Below, piece after piece: positions 33,844-43,199 of a DNA stretch of 64,000 bases (the first letter of the stretch is position 1; the number at the start of each line of letters is the position of its first letter). The notes under the pieces are model-generated. The model was not told the DNA's origin, did not search any database, and saw nothing but the letters and a program-made list of their open reading frames with translations. The translations under genes and the position numbers were made by a program. The stretch covers positions 1 to 64,000 of the forward strand of contig JAXMCE010000017.1 in the NCBI GenBank assembly GCA_046349515.1. The letters are read 5' to 3'. The DNA is from JBGPGW01 sp046349515 (GTDB lineage: Bacteria > Pseudomonadota > Alphaproteobacteria > CADEGL01).

Positions 33844-36078
33844 ATGATGGGGCTCGGGAAGAGCGGGCGCTGCCTCGTGGGTTGGCGCAGCTGCGTCATT
33901 GGCGTCTTGCTCGTCGTCTCGCTCAGCCTGGCGCCTGTCTCGCGGGCCGCGGCGCAAGATCCTGCCGCGCCCTCGGCTTCCGATACGTCCGCGCGGCCCG
34001 TCACCGTCGAGGAGCTGAAGGACCTCGTCTCGACACTCGAGGATGACTCCGCGCGGGCCGCCTTCATCCGCCAGTTGCGCGCCTTGATCGCCGCCCGATC
34101 CCAATTGGCGGAGGAGCGCGCCGAGCCACCAGGGGGTGCGCTTCTTGCTTTCGCGTCGACCATCGCGGAGCGCATCGGCAACCGGGCCGCGGCAGCGGCC
34201 TCCATCCTACTCGACCTGCCCCAGGCGCTGGGCGGAGCCTGGTCAAAGCTTGCGCGCATGCGGACAAGCGCGGAGGGCGCGGGCGATGTCGGCCGGGTGA
34301 TGGTCATTTTCCTGCTTGGGCTCGCTCTCCAGGGGCTCATGCATCGGGTGGTGCGCCGCCCCCAGGCGCGGCTGACCGCGTGGCCGCCAAACGGCTGGGT
34401 CCAGCGCTTGGGTCTCCTGCTCGCCTACACGCTCCTCGATCTAGCGCCGATCGGCGTCTTCGCGGGCGCGGCGTTCCTTGCGCTGTCCATCGTCGATGTG
34501 CCGCGCGGCGTCCGGCTCGCGACCTTTGCCTTGATCGAGGCCCATGTCCTCTCCGGCCTCGTGGCTGCGGCGGCACGATTTGCGCTCGCGCCGCGCGCGG
34601 CATCGCTGCGACTGATTGGGTGGGGCGATGAAGCGGCGAACTACGCGTACCTCTGGATCCGTCGGCTGAGCGCAGTCGGAATCTACGGCTACATCTTGGC
34701 GTCGTCGTCGACATATTTCGGCGTGCCACGCGGCGTTGATCGTGTCGCAATCGACCTCGTTGGGCTCGTCGTCGTCATCATGATGGCCATGGTCGTCCTG
34801 CAGAATCGTGCGGCCATCGCGGCTTGGCTCCGCGGGGCGGCGCGCGCGGAGCCTGCGCCGCCCGGCTCCTGGGCACGCATCCGCGCTTGGGTCGCGAGCG
34901 GCTGGCACATTCTCGCGCTCATCTATCTTTTCGCGGCCTATGTCGTCTGGGCCGCCGACGTGCCGGGCGGATTCCGCTTCCTCGTGCGTGGCACGGTTCT
35001 GACGGCGCTCGTCCTCCTCTTCGCGCGACTGATCAGCGCGGGCATGCATCGCGCGATCAATCGCGGCTTCGCCCTCTCGGAGGAAACGAAGGCGCGGCTG
35101 CCCCTGCTCGAGGCGCGCGCGAACCGCTATTCCTCGGTCTTTCACACGGCGGTTCGAATTGTTGTCTATGGCATCGCGGCGCTCGCGATCCTCCAGGCCT
35201 GGAGCGTCGACAGCTTGGACGTTCTCGCGAGCGATCTCGGCAAGCGCGCGCTCTCGAGCCTCTTCACGATCGGCGCCATCTTCATCGTCGCCTTCCTCGT
35301 CTGGGAGGGCGTGAATGCCGCGCTCGACTACCACGTCGCCAAAGCTGGCGGCTCGGCACGCCAAGCCAAGCTCCGCACCGCGCTGCCGATTCTGCGTCGC
35401 ATCCTCCTGATTGCTCTCGCGGTGATGGTCGTCCTGTCGGTTCTGTCGCAGATCGGGATCAACGTCGCTCCGCTCCTCGCCGGGGCCGGGGTCATCGGGA
35501 TCGCCGTTGGATTGGGCGCCCAGAGCCTCGCGAAGGACGTCCTCAAGGGCCTGTCCATCCTCCTGGAGGACAGTATCGCCGTGGGCGACGTGGTGAGCGT
35601 CGGCGGGCGCACGGGCCTGGTCGAAGATCTCTCGGTCGGCAGCATCCGGCTGCGCGACTTGAACGGCGCCGTCCACATCATTCCGTTCAGCGAGGTCACG
35701 ACGATCGTCAACATGTCGAAGGAATACGCTTACGCGGTCATCGAGGCGTCGGTCGGCTATGGCGAGGACATCGACCGCGTCTCGACGGTGCTGGAGGAGG
35801 TCGGGGCCGCGCTCCGGGCCGACCCGGCGGTCGGCCCCGACATCCTCGAACCCATCGAAGTCATCGGTGTTGAGCGGTTGGGAGAGTCGTCCGTGGTGAT
35901 CCGGGCGCGCATGAAGACACGTCCGATCAAGAACTGGGACGTCGAGCGCGCGTTTCGCCGCCGCATGAAGATGCGCTTTGATGAGCTGGGAATCGAGATT
36001 CCATTTCCGCAGCGCACGGTGCACATCGCGGGGCCGCCCACCCTGCCGCGCGCGGCGGAGGACGGGAAACTGTCCTGA
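33844..36078 (+). CDS. Large MscS-family mechanosensitive ion channel
   Basis: This 744-residue protein has an N-terminal signal-like segment ending near RAAAQD, a periplasmic helical region (about 45-130) and about ten membrane helices. The C-terminal MscS core shows LLAGAGVIGIAVGLGAQSLA, KDVLKGLSILLEDSIAVGD, the beta domain VVSVGGRTGLVEDL and a final GIEIPFPQRTVHI. It is far larger than the 286-residue MscS and resembles the YbdG/MscM-type expanded channels. It should relieve osmotic downshock in the inner membrane. Two adjacent ATGs (33844 and 33847) are possible starts. Confidence 0.93.
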   Translation: MMGLGKSGRCLVGWRSCVIGVLLVVSLSLAPVSRAAAQDPAAPSASDTSARPVTVEELKDLVSTLEDDSARAAFIRQLRALIAARSQLAEERAEPPGGALLAFASTIAERIGNRAAAAASILLDLPQALGGAWSKLARMRTSAEGAGDVGRVMVIFLLGLALQGLMHRVVRRPQARLTAWPPNGWVQRLGLLLAYTLLDLAPIGVFAGAAFLALSIVDVPRGVRLATFALIEAHVLSGLVAAAARFALAPRAASLRLIGWGDEAANYAYLWIRRLSAVGIYGYILASSSTYFGVPRGVDRVAIDLVGLVVVIMMAMVVLQNRAAIAAWLRGAARAEPAPPGSWARIRAWVASGWHILALIYLFAAYVVWAADVPGGFRFLVRGTVLTALVLLFARLISAGMHRAINRGFALSEETKARLPLLEARANRYSSVFHTAVRIVVYGIAALAILQAWSVDSLDVLASDLGKRALSSLFTIGAIFIVAFLVWEGVNAALDYHVAKAGGSARQAKLRTALPILRRILLIALAVMVVLSVLSQIGINVAPLLAGAGVIGIAVGLGAQSLAKDVLKGLSILLEDSIAVGDVVSVGGRTGLVEDLSVGSIRLRDLNGAVHIIPFSEVTTIVNMSKEYAYAVIEASVGYGEDIDRVSTVLEEVGAALRADPAVGPDILEPIEVIGVERLGESSVVIRARMKTRPIKNWDVERAFRRRMKMRFDELGIEIPFPQRTVHIAGPPTLPRAAEDGKLS

Positions 36079-36183
36079 CCCCGTGGGGTCGTGCGCGCCG
36101 CGTCGGCGGGCGGTTTCGAGCCTTGTCAGGCCGCGCGGCGCCTGCGTAAGGTGCGCGCCTGTCGCCCTCGCACCATCGATCCC

Positions 36184-36984
36184 ATGACGCCTCCCTCTCC
36201 GCACGTGCCGCCCTACGGCCTTGTCAACTGGCTTGGCGTCTGGACGTTCTACGCCAAGGAGGTCCGGCGCTTCGCCAAGGTCTCGCTCCAGACGATCGTG
36301 GCGCCCATGGTGACGACGCTCCTGTTTCTCGCGATCTTCACGCTTGCTCTCGGCGGGGCCGCCAAAACGATCGCCGGCATACCCTACGCGTCGTTCCTGA
36401 TGCCGGGCCTGGTCATGGCCGCCGTGATGCAGAACGCATTCGCTAACACCTCGTCCTCGGTCCTCATCTCGAAGATCCAGGGCAACATCGTCGATGTGTT
36501 GATGCCGCCGCTCACGGCGGGCGAGCTGACGACCGGCTACGCGCTCGCCGGCATGACGCGCGGCATTGCTGTCGCGATCGCGACGGTCCTCTGCCTCTGG
36601 CTCTTCGTGCCAGTGGCGCTGCCGGCGCCCTGGGCCGTCGTGGTGTTCGGGTTGTTCGGCGCTCTTCTTCTGTCGCTGATCGGTCTCGTGACGGGCGTTT
36701 GGTCGGAGAAATTCGATCACGTCGCCGTCGTGACCAACTTCGTCGTGACACCGCTGGCATTCCTGTCGGGCACGTTCTATTCCGTCGAGGCCCTGCCGCC
36801 ATTCTGGCACCGGGTCGCACACTGGAATCCTTTTTTCTACCTGATTGATGGATTCCGCTACGGCTTCGTCGGCCACGCGGAGGCGCCGGTCGAGGTCGGA
36901 CTTGCGACCCTAGTTATCGCGATTCTGGCGCTCTGGGCACTGGCGCACGCGATGATCGCGCGCGGCTACAAGCTCAAGGTCTGA
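36184..36984 (+). CDS. ABC-2-type ABC transporter permease (no adjacent ATPase)
   Basis: This 266-residue six-helix permease of the ABC-2 (NodJ/DrrB/YadH) type contains VTTLLFLAIFTLALGGAAKT, FLMPGLVMAAVMQNAFANTS, and the C-terminal PLAFLSGTFYSVEALPPFW, a hallmark of the family. Such permeases usually pair with a neighbouring ATP-binding subunit for export of lipids, polysaccharides or drugs. No ATPase lies on either side here. I start at the ATG at 36184; an in-frame upstream codon at 36091 is less likely. The substrate is unknown. Confidence 0.88.
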   Translation: MTPPSPHVPPYGLVNWLGVWTFYAKEVRRFAKVSLQTIVAPMVTTLLFLAIFTLALGGAAKTIAGIPYASFLMPGLVMAAVMQNAFANTSSSVLISKIQGNIVDVLMPPLTAGELTTGYALAGMTRGIAVAIATVLCLWLFVPVALPAPWAVVVFGLFGALLLSLIGLVTGVWSEKFDHVAVVTNFVVTPLAFLSGTFYSVEALPPFWHRVAHWNPFFYLIDGFRYGFVGHAEAPVEVGLATLVIAILALWALAHAMIARGYKLKV

Positions 36985-37009
36985 GCGCCGGCGCCGAGCC
37001 CGCGCTTCC

Positions 37010-37038
37010 TTGACAGCGCCCGACTCAACGCAAATACT
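37010..37038 (+). promoter_or_regulatory. Sigma-70-type promoter of argD-argF
   Basis: A perfect TTGACA -35 box (37010-37015), a 17-base spacer and AATACT (37033-37038) lie about 60 bases before the argD start. The -35 is exact; the -10 matches four of six. It probably drives the overlapping argD-argF pair and perhaps hslO. Confidence 0.65.
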
Positions 37039-37097
37039 CCCGCTCTTCCGACTTTTCAGCGTATTTTCGCGCTCTGAGGCAAGGGACGGAGTTTGCC

Positions 37098-38279
37098 GTG
37101 ATCACCCCATCGATGCCGGTTTTCAAGAGGATCGACGTAGCGTTTGACCGTGGCGAAGGCGCCTATCTTTACGGCACCGACGGCCGACGTTATCTCGACT
37201 TCGCGAGCGGCATCGCGGTGACGATGCTGGGCCACGCCCATCCGCATCTCGTCGCGGCACTGGAGAAGCAGGCGCACAAGCTGTGGCACTGCTCCAATCT
37301 CTTCCGCATCCCGGAGCAGGAGCGCTTGGCGGAGCGTCTCGTCGCGCACAGTTTCGCCGACACGGTGTTCTTCGCGAACTCGGGCGCCGAGGCCATCGAA
37401 TGCGGCCTCAAGCTCGTGCGCAAGTACCACGACGCGACGGGCAATCCGCAACGCTATCGGATGATCTGCGCCAACGGCGCTTTTCACGGCCGTACCTTGG
37501 CCACCATCGCGGCGGGCGGGCAGGAGAAGCATCTCAAGGGCTTCGAGCCCGCGGTCGATGGCTTCGACCATGTGAGCTACAACAACCTGAACGAATTGCG
37601 CGCTGCCGTGACCGAGGAGACGGCGGGCATTCTCCTCGAGCCCGTCATCGGCGAGGGCGGAATCCGGCCCGCGTCGCGCGAGTACCTGGAAGGCGTGCGC
37701 AAGGTCGCGGACGAATTCGGCCTTCTCCTGTTCTTCGACGAAGTTCAGACGGGCGCGGGGCGCATGGGTTCGCTCTTCGCCTACGAGGCCTTCGGCGTGA
37801 AGCCGGACGTGATGGCCGTTGCCAAGGGATTCGGCGGCGGATTCCCGGTGGGCGCCTGTCTTGCGACCGAGCGCGCGGCCGTCGGTATGACCTATGGCAC
37901 CCATGGCTCGACTTTCGGCGGTAATCCGCTGGCGATGGCCGTCGGCAATGCCGTGCTGGATGTCCTCCTCGGCGAGGGGTTTCTCGACAACGTGAAGCGC
38001 ATGGCGACGCTGACACGCGCGCGCCTCCAAGCGGTCGTCACGAAGTATCCGAACCTCTTCGAGGAGGTGCGCGGCATGGGCATGATGCTTGGCCTCAAGT
38101 GCCGCGTCTCCAGCGAGACCATGATCGACCGCCTGCTCAAGAACGGGTTGTTGGCCGTTGGGGCCGGCGAGAACGTGGTGCGCCTCGCGCCGCCCCTCAT
38201 CATCGACGAGCGGCACGTCGAGGAGGCGGTTGCGATCATTGATCGAAGCTGCGCCACATGGGCCGAGGTCAATGGGTAG
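37098..38279 (+). CDS. argD: Acetylornithine aminotransferase
   Basis: ArgD is a PLP-dependent aminotransferase that makes N-acetylornithine from the semialdehyde in arginine synthesis and may also act in lysine synthesis. The 393-residue protein has FFANSGAEAIECGLKLVRKY (about 91-110), LLFFDEVQTGAGRMG and the PLP-binding Lys243 in VMAVAKGFGGGFPVGA. The start is GTG with GGAG eight bases before; VITPSMPVF matches the family N-terminus. It overlaps argF by eight bases, so the two are coupled. Confidence 0.95.
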   Translation: MITPSMPVFKRIDVAFDRGEGAYLYGTDGRRYLDFASGIAVTMLGHAHPHLVAALEKQAHKLWHCSNLFRIPEQERLAERLVAHSFADTVFFANSGAEAIECGLKLVRKYHDATGNPQRYRMICANGAFHGRTLATIAAGGQEKHLKGFEPAVDGFDHVSYNNLNELRAAVTEETAGILLEPVIGEGGIRPASREYLEGVRKVADEFGLLLFFDEVQTGAGRMGSLFAYEAFGVKPDVMAVAKGFGGGFPVGACLATERAAVGMTYGTHGSTFGGNPLAMAVGNAVLDVLLGEGFLDNVKRMATLTRARLQAVVTKYPNLFEEVRGMGMMLGLKCRVSSETMIDRLLKNGLLAVGAGENVVRLAPPLIIDERHVEEAVAIIDRSCATWAEVNG

Positions 38280-39183
38280 TACGCGGCATTTTCTCGACCT
38301 CGATCAGGTCGAGCCGTCGGCGCTGCGCGACATCCTGAGCCGCGCGGCGGCGTTCAAGCGCGCCGCTCGCGAGCGGACATCGAGCCGGCCGCTCGCGGGG
38401 AAGATGCTGGCGCTCATCTTCGAGCGCCCTTCGACGCGCACGCGCGTCTCGTTCGAAGTCGGCATGCGCCAGCTTGGCGGTGAGGTGATCGTTCTCGAGC
38501 GGCAGGGCACCCAGCTCGGCCGGGGCGAGACGATCGGCGACACGGCGCGCGTTCTCTCGCGCTATGTCGACGCGATCATGTTGAGGACCGACGATCACGA
38601 CAAGCTGCGCGAGTTGGCCACGCACGCAACGGTGCCCGTCATCAACGGCCTCACCAACCGGACCCATCCGTGCCAGCTCATGGCTGATGTCCTGACATTC
38701 GAGGAGCATCGGGGGGCGATCGACGGCAAGACCGTCGCCTGGCTCGGCGACATGAACAACATGTCGACGACTTGGATCCAAGCGGCCGCGCGGTTCCGCT
38801 TCGCATTGCGCCTCGCATGCCCCGAGCCGCTGGCGCCGCCCGAATCCGTGATCCGCTGGGCCCGGACCGAGGGCGCGCGCGTCGAGGTCGGGCGAAACGC
38901 AGAAGCGGCCGCGCGCGATGCCGACTGCATCGTCACGGACACGTGGGTGTCCATGGGTCAGGCGGATTCCGAGGGGCGGAAGAAGATGTTCGAAGGGTTT
39001 CGCGTCGACAGGCGTGTCATGTCGCTTGCGAAGCCAGACGCGATCTTCATGCATTGCCTGCCGGCGCACCGCGACGAGGAGGTTGCGGCCGACGTCATCG
39101 ACGGGCCGCAATCCGTCGTATGGGACGAGGCCGAGAATCGGCTGCATGCGCAGAAGGGCATCCTCACCTGGTGTCTCCAGTAG
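38272..39183 (+). CDS. argF: Ornithine carbamoyltransferase
   Basis: ArgF joins ornithine and carbamoyl phosphate to give citrulline. The 303-residue protein has the carbamoyl-phosphate motif FERPSTRTRVSFEVG (about 44-58), NGLTNRTHPCQLMADVLTF, WLGDMNNMSTTW and the ornithine-binding MHCLPAHRDEE. The ATG at 38272 lies eight bases inside argD. A longer frame from 38158 is a shadow of argD. hslO follows 17 bases later. Confidence 0.97.
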   Translation: MGSTRHFLDLDQVEPSALRDILSRAAAFKRAARERTSSRPLAGKMLALIFERPSTRTRVSFEVGMRQLGGEVIVLERQGTQLGRGETIGDTARVLSRYVDAIMLRTDDHDKLRELATHATVPVINGLTNRTHPCQLMADVLTFEEHRGAIDGKTVAWLGDMNNMSTTWIQAAARFRFALRLACPEPLAPPESVIRWARTEGARVEVGRNAEAAARDADCIVTDTWVSMGQADSEGRKKMFEGFRVDRRVMSLAKPDAIFMHCLPAHRDEEVAADVIDGPQSVVWDEAENRLHAQKGILTWCLQ

Positions 39184-39200
39184 ACCCGCGCTTGGCCTCG

Positions 39201-40127
39201 ATGAGCGGCCAGGCAATCGTCCAGGACCTGGTCCAGCCGTTTCGCATCGAGGGCAGCGAGGTGCGCGGCCGTCTCGTGCGGCTCGGGCCCGCGGTCGACG
39301 AGGTCTTGTCGCGCCACGCCTATCCGCCCGCCGTCGCGGGGCTCTTGGGCGAGGCCTTGGCCTTGGCCGCGGCGCTGTCCGCCGTTCTCAAGTATGACGG
39401 TCTCTTCACGTTCCAGGCCAAGGGCGACGGGCCGGTCAAGATGCTCGTCGCCGACGTGACGACGAAGGGGGCGGTGCGCGGCTATGCGCAATTCGATCCG
39501 GCGCGGCTTGCAGCGGCGCTCGAAGGCCTCGCCGACGCAACGACCATGGCCGAGGCCGTGCCACGGATTCTCGGCAAGGGTTATCTCGCCTTCACGGTCG
39601 ACCAAGGCGCCCATACGGAGCTCTATCAGGGCATCGTCGAGCTGACGGGCAACACGCTCGCGGATTGCGTGCATCACTACTTCACCCGTTCCGAGCAGAT
39701 CGAAACGGACATCCGCGTGGCGACCGGCCAGAGCGACGGCCGATGGCGGGCGGCCTCGCTCGTCGCTCAGCGCATGCCGGATGCCGCGCGGGAGGGCACC
39801 GCCTTTCGCGAGGGGGAAGAGGAATGGCGCCGCGTGCGCGCCCTTCTCCAGACCTGCTCGCGCGAGGAGCTTCTCGATTTCTCGATCGACCCTGGCGCCC
39901 TCCTGTTTCGCCTCTTTCACGAGGACGGGGTCCGGGTCTACCGCCCGTCGCCGTTGCAGTTCGGGTGCCGGTGCTCCCACGAACGCGCCGTGCGGGTGCT
40001 GCGCTCGATCCCCAAGGACCAGCTCGGCGAGTTCAAGGTCGACGGGCAGGTGACGATGACGTGCGAATTCTGCGGGACCAGCTACGCGTTTGATGACGCA
40101 GCGCTGGGCCGCTTGGGCGAAGGCTGA
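39201..40127 (+). CDS. hslO: Redox-regulated chaperone Hsp33
   Basis: Hsp33 is a cytosolic holdase activated by oxidation of a zinc-bound cysteine cluster. The 308-residue protein has the N-terminal domain with HAYPPAVAGLLGEALALAAA (about 39-58) and FQAKGDGPVKMLVADVT. The C-terminal zinc site is CRC (C256 and C258) plus CEFC (C288 and C291), with the usual CxC-x(27-32)-CxxC spacing. It follows argF by 17 bases. The ATG at 39201 gives the standard N-terminus. Confidence 0.96.
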   Translation: MSGQAIVQDLVQPFRIEGSEVRGRLVRLGPAVDEVLSRHAYPPAVAGLLGEALALAAALSAVLKYDGLFTFQAKGDGPVKMLVADVTTKGAVRGYAQFDPARLAAALEGLADATTMAEAVPRILGKGYLAFTVDQGAHTELYQGIVELTGNTLADCVHHYFTRSEQIETDIRVATGQSDGRWRAASLVAQRMPDAAREGTAFREGEEEWRRVRALLQTCSREELLDFSIDPGALLFRLFHEDGVRVYRPSPLQFGCRCSHERAVRVLRSIPKDQLGEFKVDGQVTMTCEFCGTSYAFDDAALGRLGEG

Positions 40128-40195
40128 GCCGTGCGCATTGCGGCGGCCTCCGGCCGTTCCCATATGCGGCAAAGGCGAGACGGACAGGGCGCGGG

Positions 40196-40789
40196 ATGAT
40201 GAGAGGACGTCTTCTGATCGCAGTGCTGATGGGCTTCGCGTTCCTCGGCGGCTGCAACACGCCGCCGCCCGAGCAAAAGCTTCCCGATCTCGCCTACGCC
40301 CAGCTGCCGCCCATCCGCCTCAACGTGCGCGCGGTCGAGGTGATCTGGTCCTACGAACCGCCCTACAAGGCTCCCAATGTCGACCACCTGTTCACGACTC
40401 CGCCGGGGCGCGCGGCCGAGCGATGGGCCAATGATCGGCTGAAGCCCGAGGGCACGGAGGGGCTCGCGCGGTTCATCATCCGCAACGCGAGCGTCATCCA
40501 GACCCGGCTCAAGACGACCAGCGGGGTCCCCGGCCTCTTCAAGAACGAGCAGAGCGACCGCTACGACGGCGTGCTCGAGGTCGAGCTGAGGGCTCAGGAC
40601 GATGCGGGCCGCAAGGACGCCGTCGTGACGGCGCGCGCGACCGTCTCACAGACCGTGGCCGAGAACACCACGCTCAACGAGCTCGAGAAGACGTGGTTCG
40701 GCATGACGGAGACGTTGATGCGCGAGCTCAACAAGCAGCTCGAGTCGAACATCCAGGCGCATCTCGGCGCCTTTCTCATCGCGCGCTAG
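40196..40789 (+). CDS. Small lipoprotein of unknown function
   Basis: This 197-residue protein has a lipoprotein signal with FLGGC at residues 16-20, so Cys20 should be lipidated. The mature part begins NTPPPEQKLPDL and shows LNVRAVEVIWSYEPPY and a C-terminal helical FGMTETLMRELNKQLESN. Such proteins are common in Rhodospirillales-type genomes as uncharacterised lipoproteins. It follows hslO by 68 bases on the same strand. I do not recognise a function; an outer-membrane peripheral role is inferred from the lipobox. Confidence 0.78.
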   Translation: MMRGRLLIAVLMGFAFLGGCNTPPPEQKLPDLAYAQLPPIRLNVRAVEVIWSYEPPYKAPNVDHLFTTPPGRAAERWANDRLKPEGTEGLARFIIRNASVIQTRLKTTSGVPGLFKNEQSDRYDGVLEVELRAQDDAGRKDAVVTARATVSQTVAENTTLNELEKTWFGMTETLMRELNKQLESNIQAHLGAFLIAR

Positions 40790-40817
40790 GACGGCTCCGT
40801 TCGATCAAGATGCGTGC

Positions 40818-41195
40818 TCAGCGGCCGAGATGGGCGTGCACGACCATCTCGACGACGATGCCGGGGACGACCAGGGCCGACACGATCACGGTCGCGCGGT
40901 TGGGGTAGGGGGCTGAGAAGTAGCGCGGCCAGATTTCGTTCAGCGCTGCCGCATGCTCGGCGCCGGTGAGATAGACCAGCACCTGCGCCACGTCTGCCAT
41001 GGTGCCGCCGGCCGCCTCGACCGTTTTCTTGAGGTTCGCGAGCGTGAGGTCCACTTGCGTCCGCGCATCGCCCGTTTCGAGCGAACCGTCGGCGCGGATC
41101 GGGATTTGCGCCGTGTAGAGGACGTTGCCCGCGACAGTCGCCCATTCGAGCGGCGCCTTGAGTTTGGGCAACCCCGTTTCGACGACCCGTTTCAT
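40818..41195 (-). CDS. RidA family enamine/imine deaminase
   Basis: This 125-residue single-domain RidA (YjgF/YER057c/UK114) family protein hydrolyses reactive 2-aminoacrylate-type enamines. The substrate-binding Arg is kept (Arg100 in PYPNRATVIV), and a Glu lies in VVEMVVHAHL at the C-terminus. It is cytosolic and forms trimers in known members. This copy contrasts with the three-domain protein at 55115, which lacks the Arg. It lies next to argE on the same strand (44-base gap), so it may protect PLP enzymes of amino acid synthesis. Confidence 0.92.
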   Translation of the reverse strand: MKRVVETGLPKLKAPLEWATVAGNVLYTAQIPIRADGSLETGDARTQVDLTLANLKKTVEAAGGTMADVAQVLVYLTGAEHAAALNEIWPRYFSAPYPNRATVIVSALVVPGIVVEMVVHAHLGR

Positions 41196-41239
41196 CGTGC
41201 GTTCTCCACCGCTCTCCGAGATCTACCGGCCGGTTGAAC

Positions 41240-42406
41240 TCAACCCTCGCACGCCCACTGGATGAGGCGGCGCTGGAATCCGATCGCGGCCTCGACCTGA
41301 TCGAGGGCGATGTATTCGTCGGGCTTGTGCGCCTCGAGGATGCGCCCCGGGCCGCAGATGACGGTGGGAATGCCCGCGCTCTGGAACTGTCCGCCCTCGG
41401 TGCCGAAGGAGATTACCGTCGTGCCGTTGGCGCCTGTGAGACGGAGGCACAGCGCCTCCGCGGGCGAGCCGGGTTCGGCCCGCAAGCCGGGCACCCCGAA
41501 AATGGCATCGGTCACGACGTTGGCCTCCGGGCTCACGGCGCGCATCCTGGGCAGGATCGACTGGTCGATGAAGCGCCGCACTCGGCCTTCGACCTCATCG
41601 AGGGAGCCGCCCGGGAGGAGACGGATGTCCCAATGGAAGCAGCAGTGGCGCGGGATGATGTTGACGGCGGTGCCGCCCTCGATGACGCCGACGCTCAGGG
41701 TCGTGTAGGGAGGGTCGAACTCGGTGCCGGGTTTCGCACGCGCGCGAAGCTCGGCCGCCATCTCGCCGATGAAGTGAATGATCTCGGCCGCGTACATGAC
41801 CGCGCTCACGCCCTTGTGGGTCGCGCTCGAATGCGCCTCGAGTCCTGTCACCGTCGTCCGGTAGCCGAACGAGCCCTTGTGCGCGTTGGCCACTTTCATC
41901 TCGGTTGGCTCGCCGATCACGACCATGCCCGGGCGCGGCAGGCGCTTGCCGATCTCGGCGATCATCACGGGCGCGCCCAGGCAGCCGATCTCCTCGTCAT
42001 AGGAGAGGGCCAGATGGATGGGGCGCTTCAACCGCGCGGCCTTCATCTCGGGCACGAGAGAGAGAGCGATCGCGATGAAGCTCTTCATGTCGGAGGTGCC
42101 CCGGCCGAACAGCTTGCCGTCGCGCTCGACGACCGCGAAGGGATCGCTCGTCCAGGGCTGTCCCTCGACCGGAACCACGTCCGTATGGCCCGAAAGCGCG
42201 ACGCCACCCGGCGCGTCGGGGCCGACCGTGGCGAAAAGATTGGCCTTGGTCCGCTCGGCGTTGTGAATGAGCTCGACCTTGATTCCGAGGCCCGAGAGGT
42301 AGTTCGCGACGTCGTCGATCAGGTTGAGGTTCGATTTCACCGACGTGGTGTCGAAGCCGATGAGGCGTTCGATCATTGCGCGCGGGTTCGGTGTCTTGCT
42401 GGTCAT
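41240..42406 (-). CDS. argE: Acetylornithine deacetylase
   Basis: ArgE removes the acetyl group from N-acetylornithine in the linear arginine route. The 388-residue M20-family metallopeptidase has LSGHTDVVPVEGQPW (about 71-85), GRGTSDMKSFIAIAL (about 96-110), YDEEIGCLGAP and a CGPGRILEAHKPDEY segment that holds the last metal-binding His. The layout matches ArgE of the M20A/ArgE-DapE group. With argD and argF in the same window the arginine genes are split across two units. DapE or succinyl-diaminopimelate activity is less likely on the motifs. Confidence 0.9.
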   Translation of the reverse strand: MTSKTPNPRAMIERLIGFDTTSVKSNLNLIDDVANYLSGLGIKVELIHNAERTKANLFATVGPDAPGGVALSGHTDVVPVEGQPWTSDPFAVVERDGKLFGRGTSDMKSFIAIALSLVPEMKAARLKRPIHLALSYDEEIGCLGAPVMIAEIGKRLPRPGMVVIGEPTEMKVANAHKGSFGYRTTVTGLEAHSSATHKGVSAVMYAAEIIHFIGEMAAELRARAKPGTEFDPPYTTLSVGVIEGGTAVNIIPRHCCFHWDIRLLPGGSLDEVEGRVRRFIDQSILPRMRAVSPEANVVTDAIFGVPGLRAEPGSPAEALCLRLTGANGTTVISFGTEGGQFQSAGIPTVICGPGRILEAHKPDEYIALDQVEAAIGFQRRLIQWACEG

Positions 42407-42457
42407 GACGTGTGGTCCTCGATGTGACGCGACCCTGCGATCGCTCGATCCTGTCGA

Positions 42458-43120
42458 CTAGACGTTGGGCAGTCCCGTGGCGGGACTCGCGATCATGCTG
42501 AGGAACTCGCGCCGCGTCTTGGGATCCGTGCGGAACGTGCCCAGCATCCGGCTCGTGACGAGCGTCCCGCCCGGCTTGTGCACGCCGCGCGTCGTCATGC
42601 ACTGGTGCGCGCCCTCGACGACGACCCCGACGCCGAGCGGCTGCAGGACCTCGTTGATCGTGTTGGCGACCTCGGTCGTGAATTTCTCCTGGATCTGAAG
42701 GCGCCGGGCGAAGGCGTCGATGACGCGGGCGATCTTGCTGATGCCGATGACGCGGCGATTCGGCAGATAGCCCACATGGGCCTTGCCGATGATGGGCACC
42801 ATGTGGTGCTCGCAGTGCGAGTTGAAACGGATGTCGCGGAGCACGATCATCTCGTCGTAGCCGTTGGTCTCCTCGAAGGTGCGGCTGAGAAACGAGACAG
42901 GATCGACGTCGTAGCCGGAAAAGAATTCCTCATAGGCGCGAGCGACGCGCGCAGGCGTATCGAGGAGCCCCTCGCGGTTGGGATCATCGCCGGCCCACTC
43001 GATGAGGGTGCGCACCGCCGCTTCGGCCTTCTCCCGGCTCGGTCGTTCGCGGCCGGGCCGCGGCGCCGCGGCGACCTCGTCCAGTCTCTTCCGAATCTTG
43101 GTCGGTGAATCGCCGCTCAT
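42458..43120 (-). CDS. folE: GTP cyclohydrolase I (FolE type IA)
   Basis: FolE converts GTP to 7,8-dihydroneopterin triphosphate, the first step of folate and tetrahydrobiopterin synthesis. The 220-residue protein has the zinc ligands Cys103 and His106 in SHCEHHMVPI and Cys174 in AHQCMTTRG. GISKIARVIDAFARRLQ follows the zinc loop, and the C-terminal SRMLGTFRTD closes the fold. All hallmark residues are present. It is cytosolic and decameric in known members. Confidence 0.97.
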   Translation of the reverse strand: MSGDSPTKIRKRLDEVAAAPRPGRERPSREKAEAAVRTLIEWAGDDPNREGLLDTPARVARAYEEFFSGYDVDPVSFLSRTFEETNGYDEMIVLRDIRFNSHCEHHMVPIIGKAHVGYLPNRRVIGISKIARVIDAFARRLQIQEKFTTEVANTINEVLQPLGVGVVVEGAHQCMTTRGVHKPGGTLVTSRMLGTFRTDPKTRREFLSMIASPATGLPNV

Positions 43121-43199
43121 TCCTGGTCCTGTCCGTTTCGATTTCGTCGGGCCTTGGGCCCAATAGGCGGTCCGGTGCGGGCCCGAGGGAGCCCGGCCG

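Noticed and set aside
34441..36876. 811-codon open frame on the strand opposite the MscS gene
   Set aside because: It is Arg/Asp/Glu/His-rich low-information sequence wholly antisense to a clear MscS gene; high-GC shadow frame.
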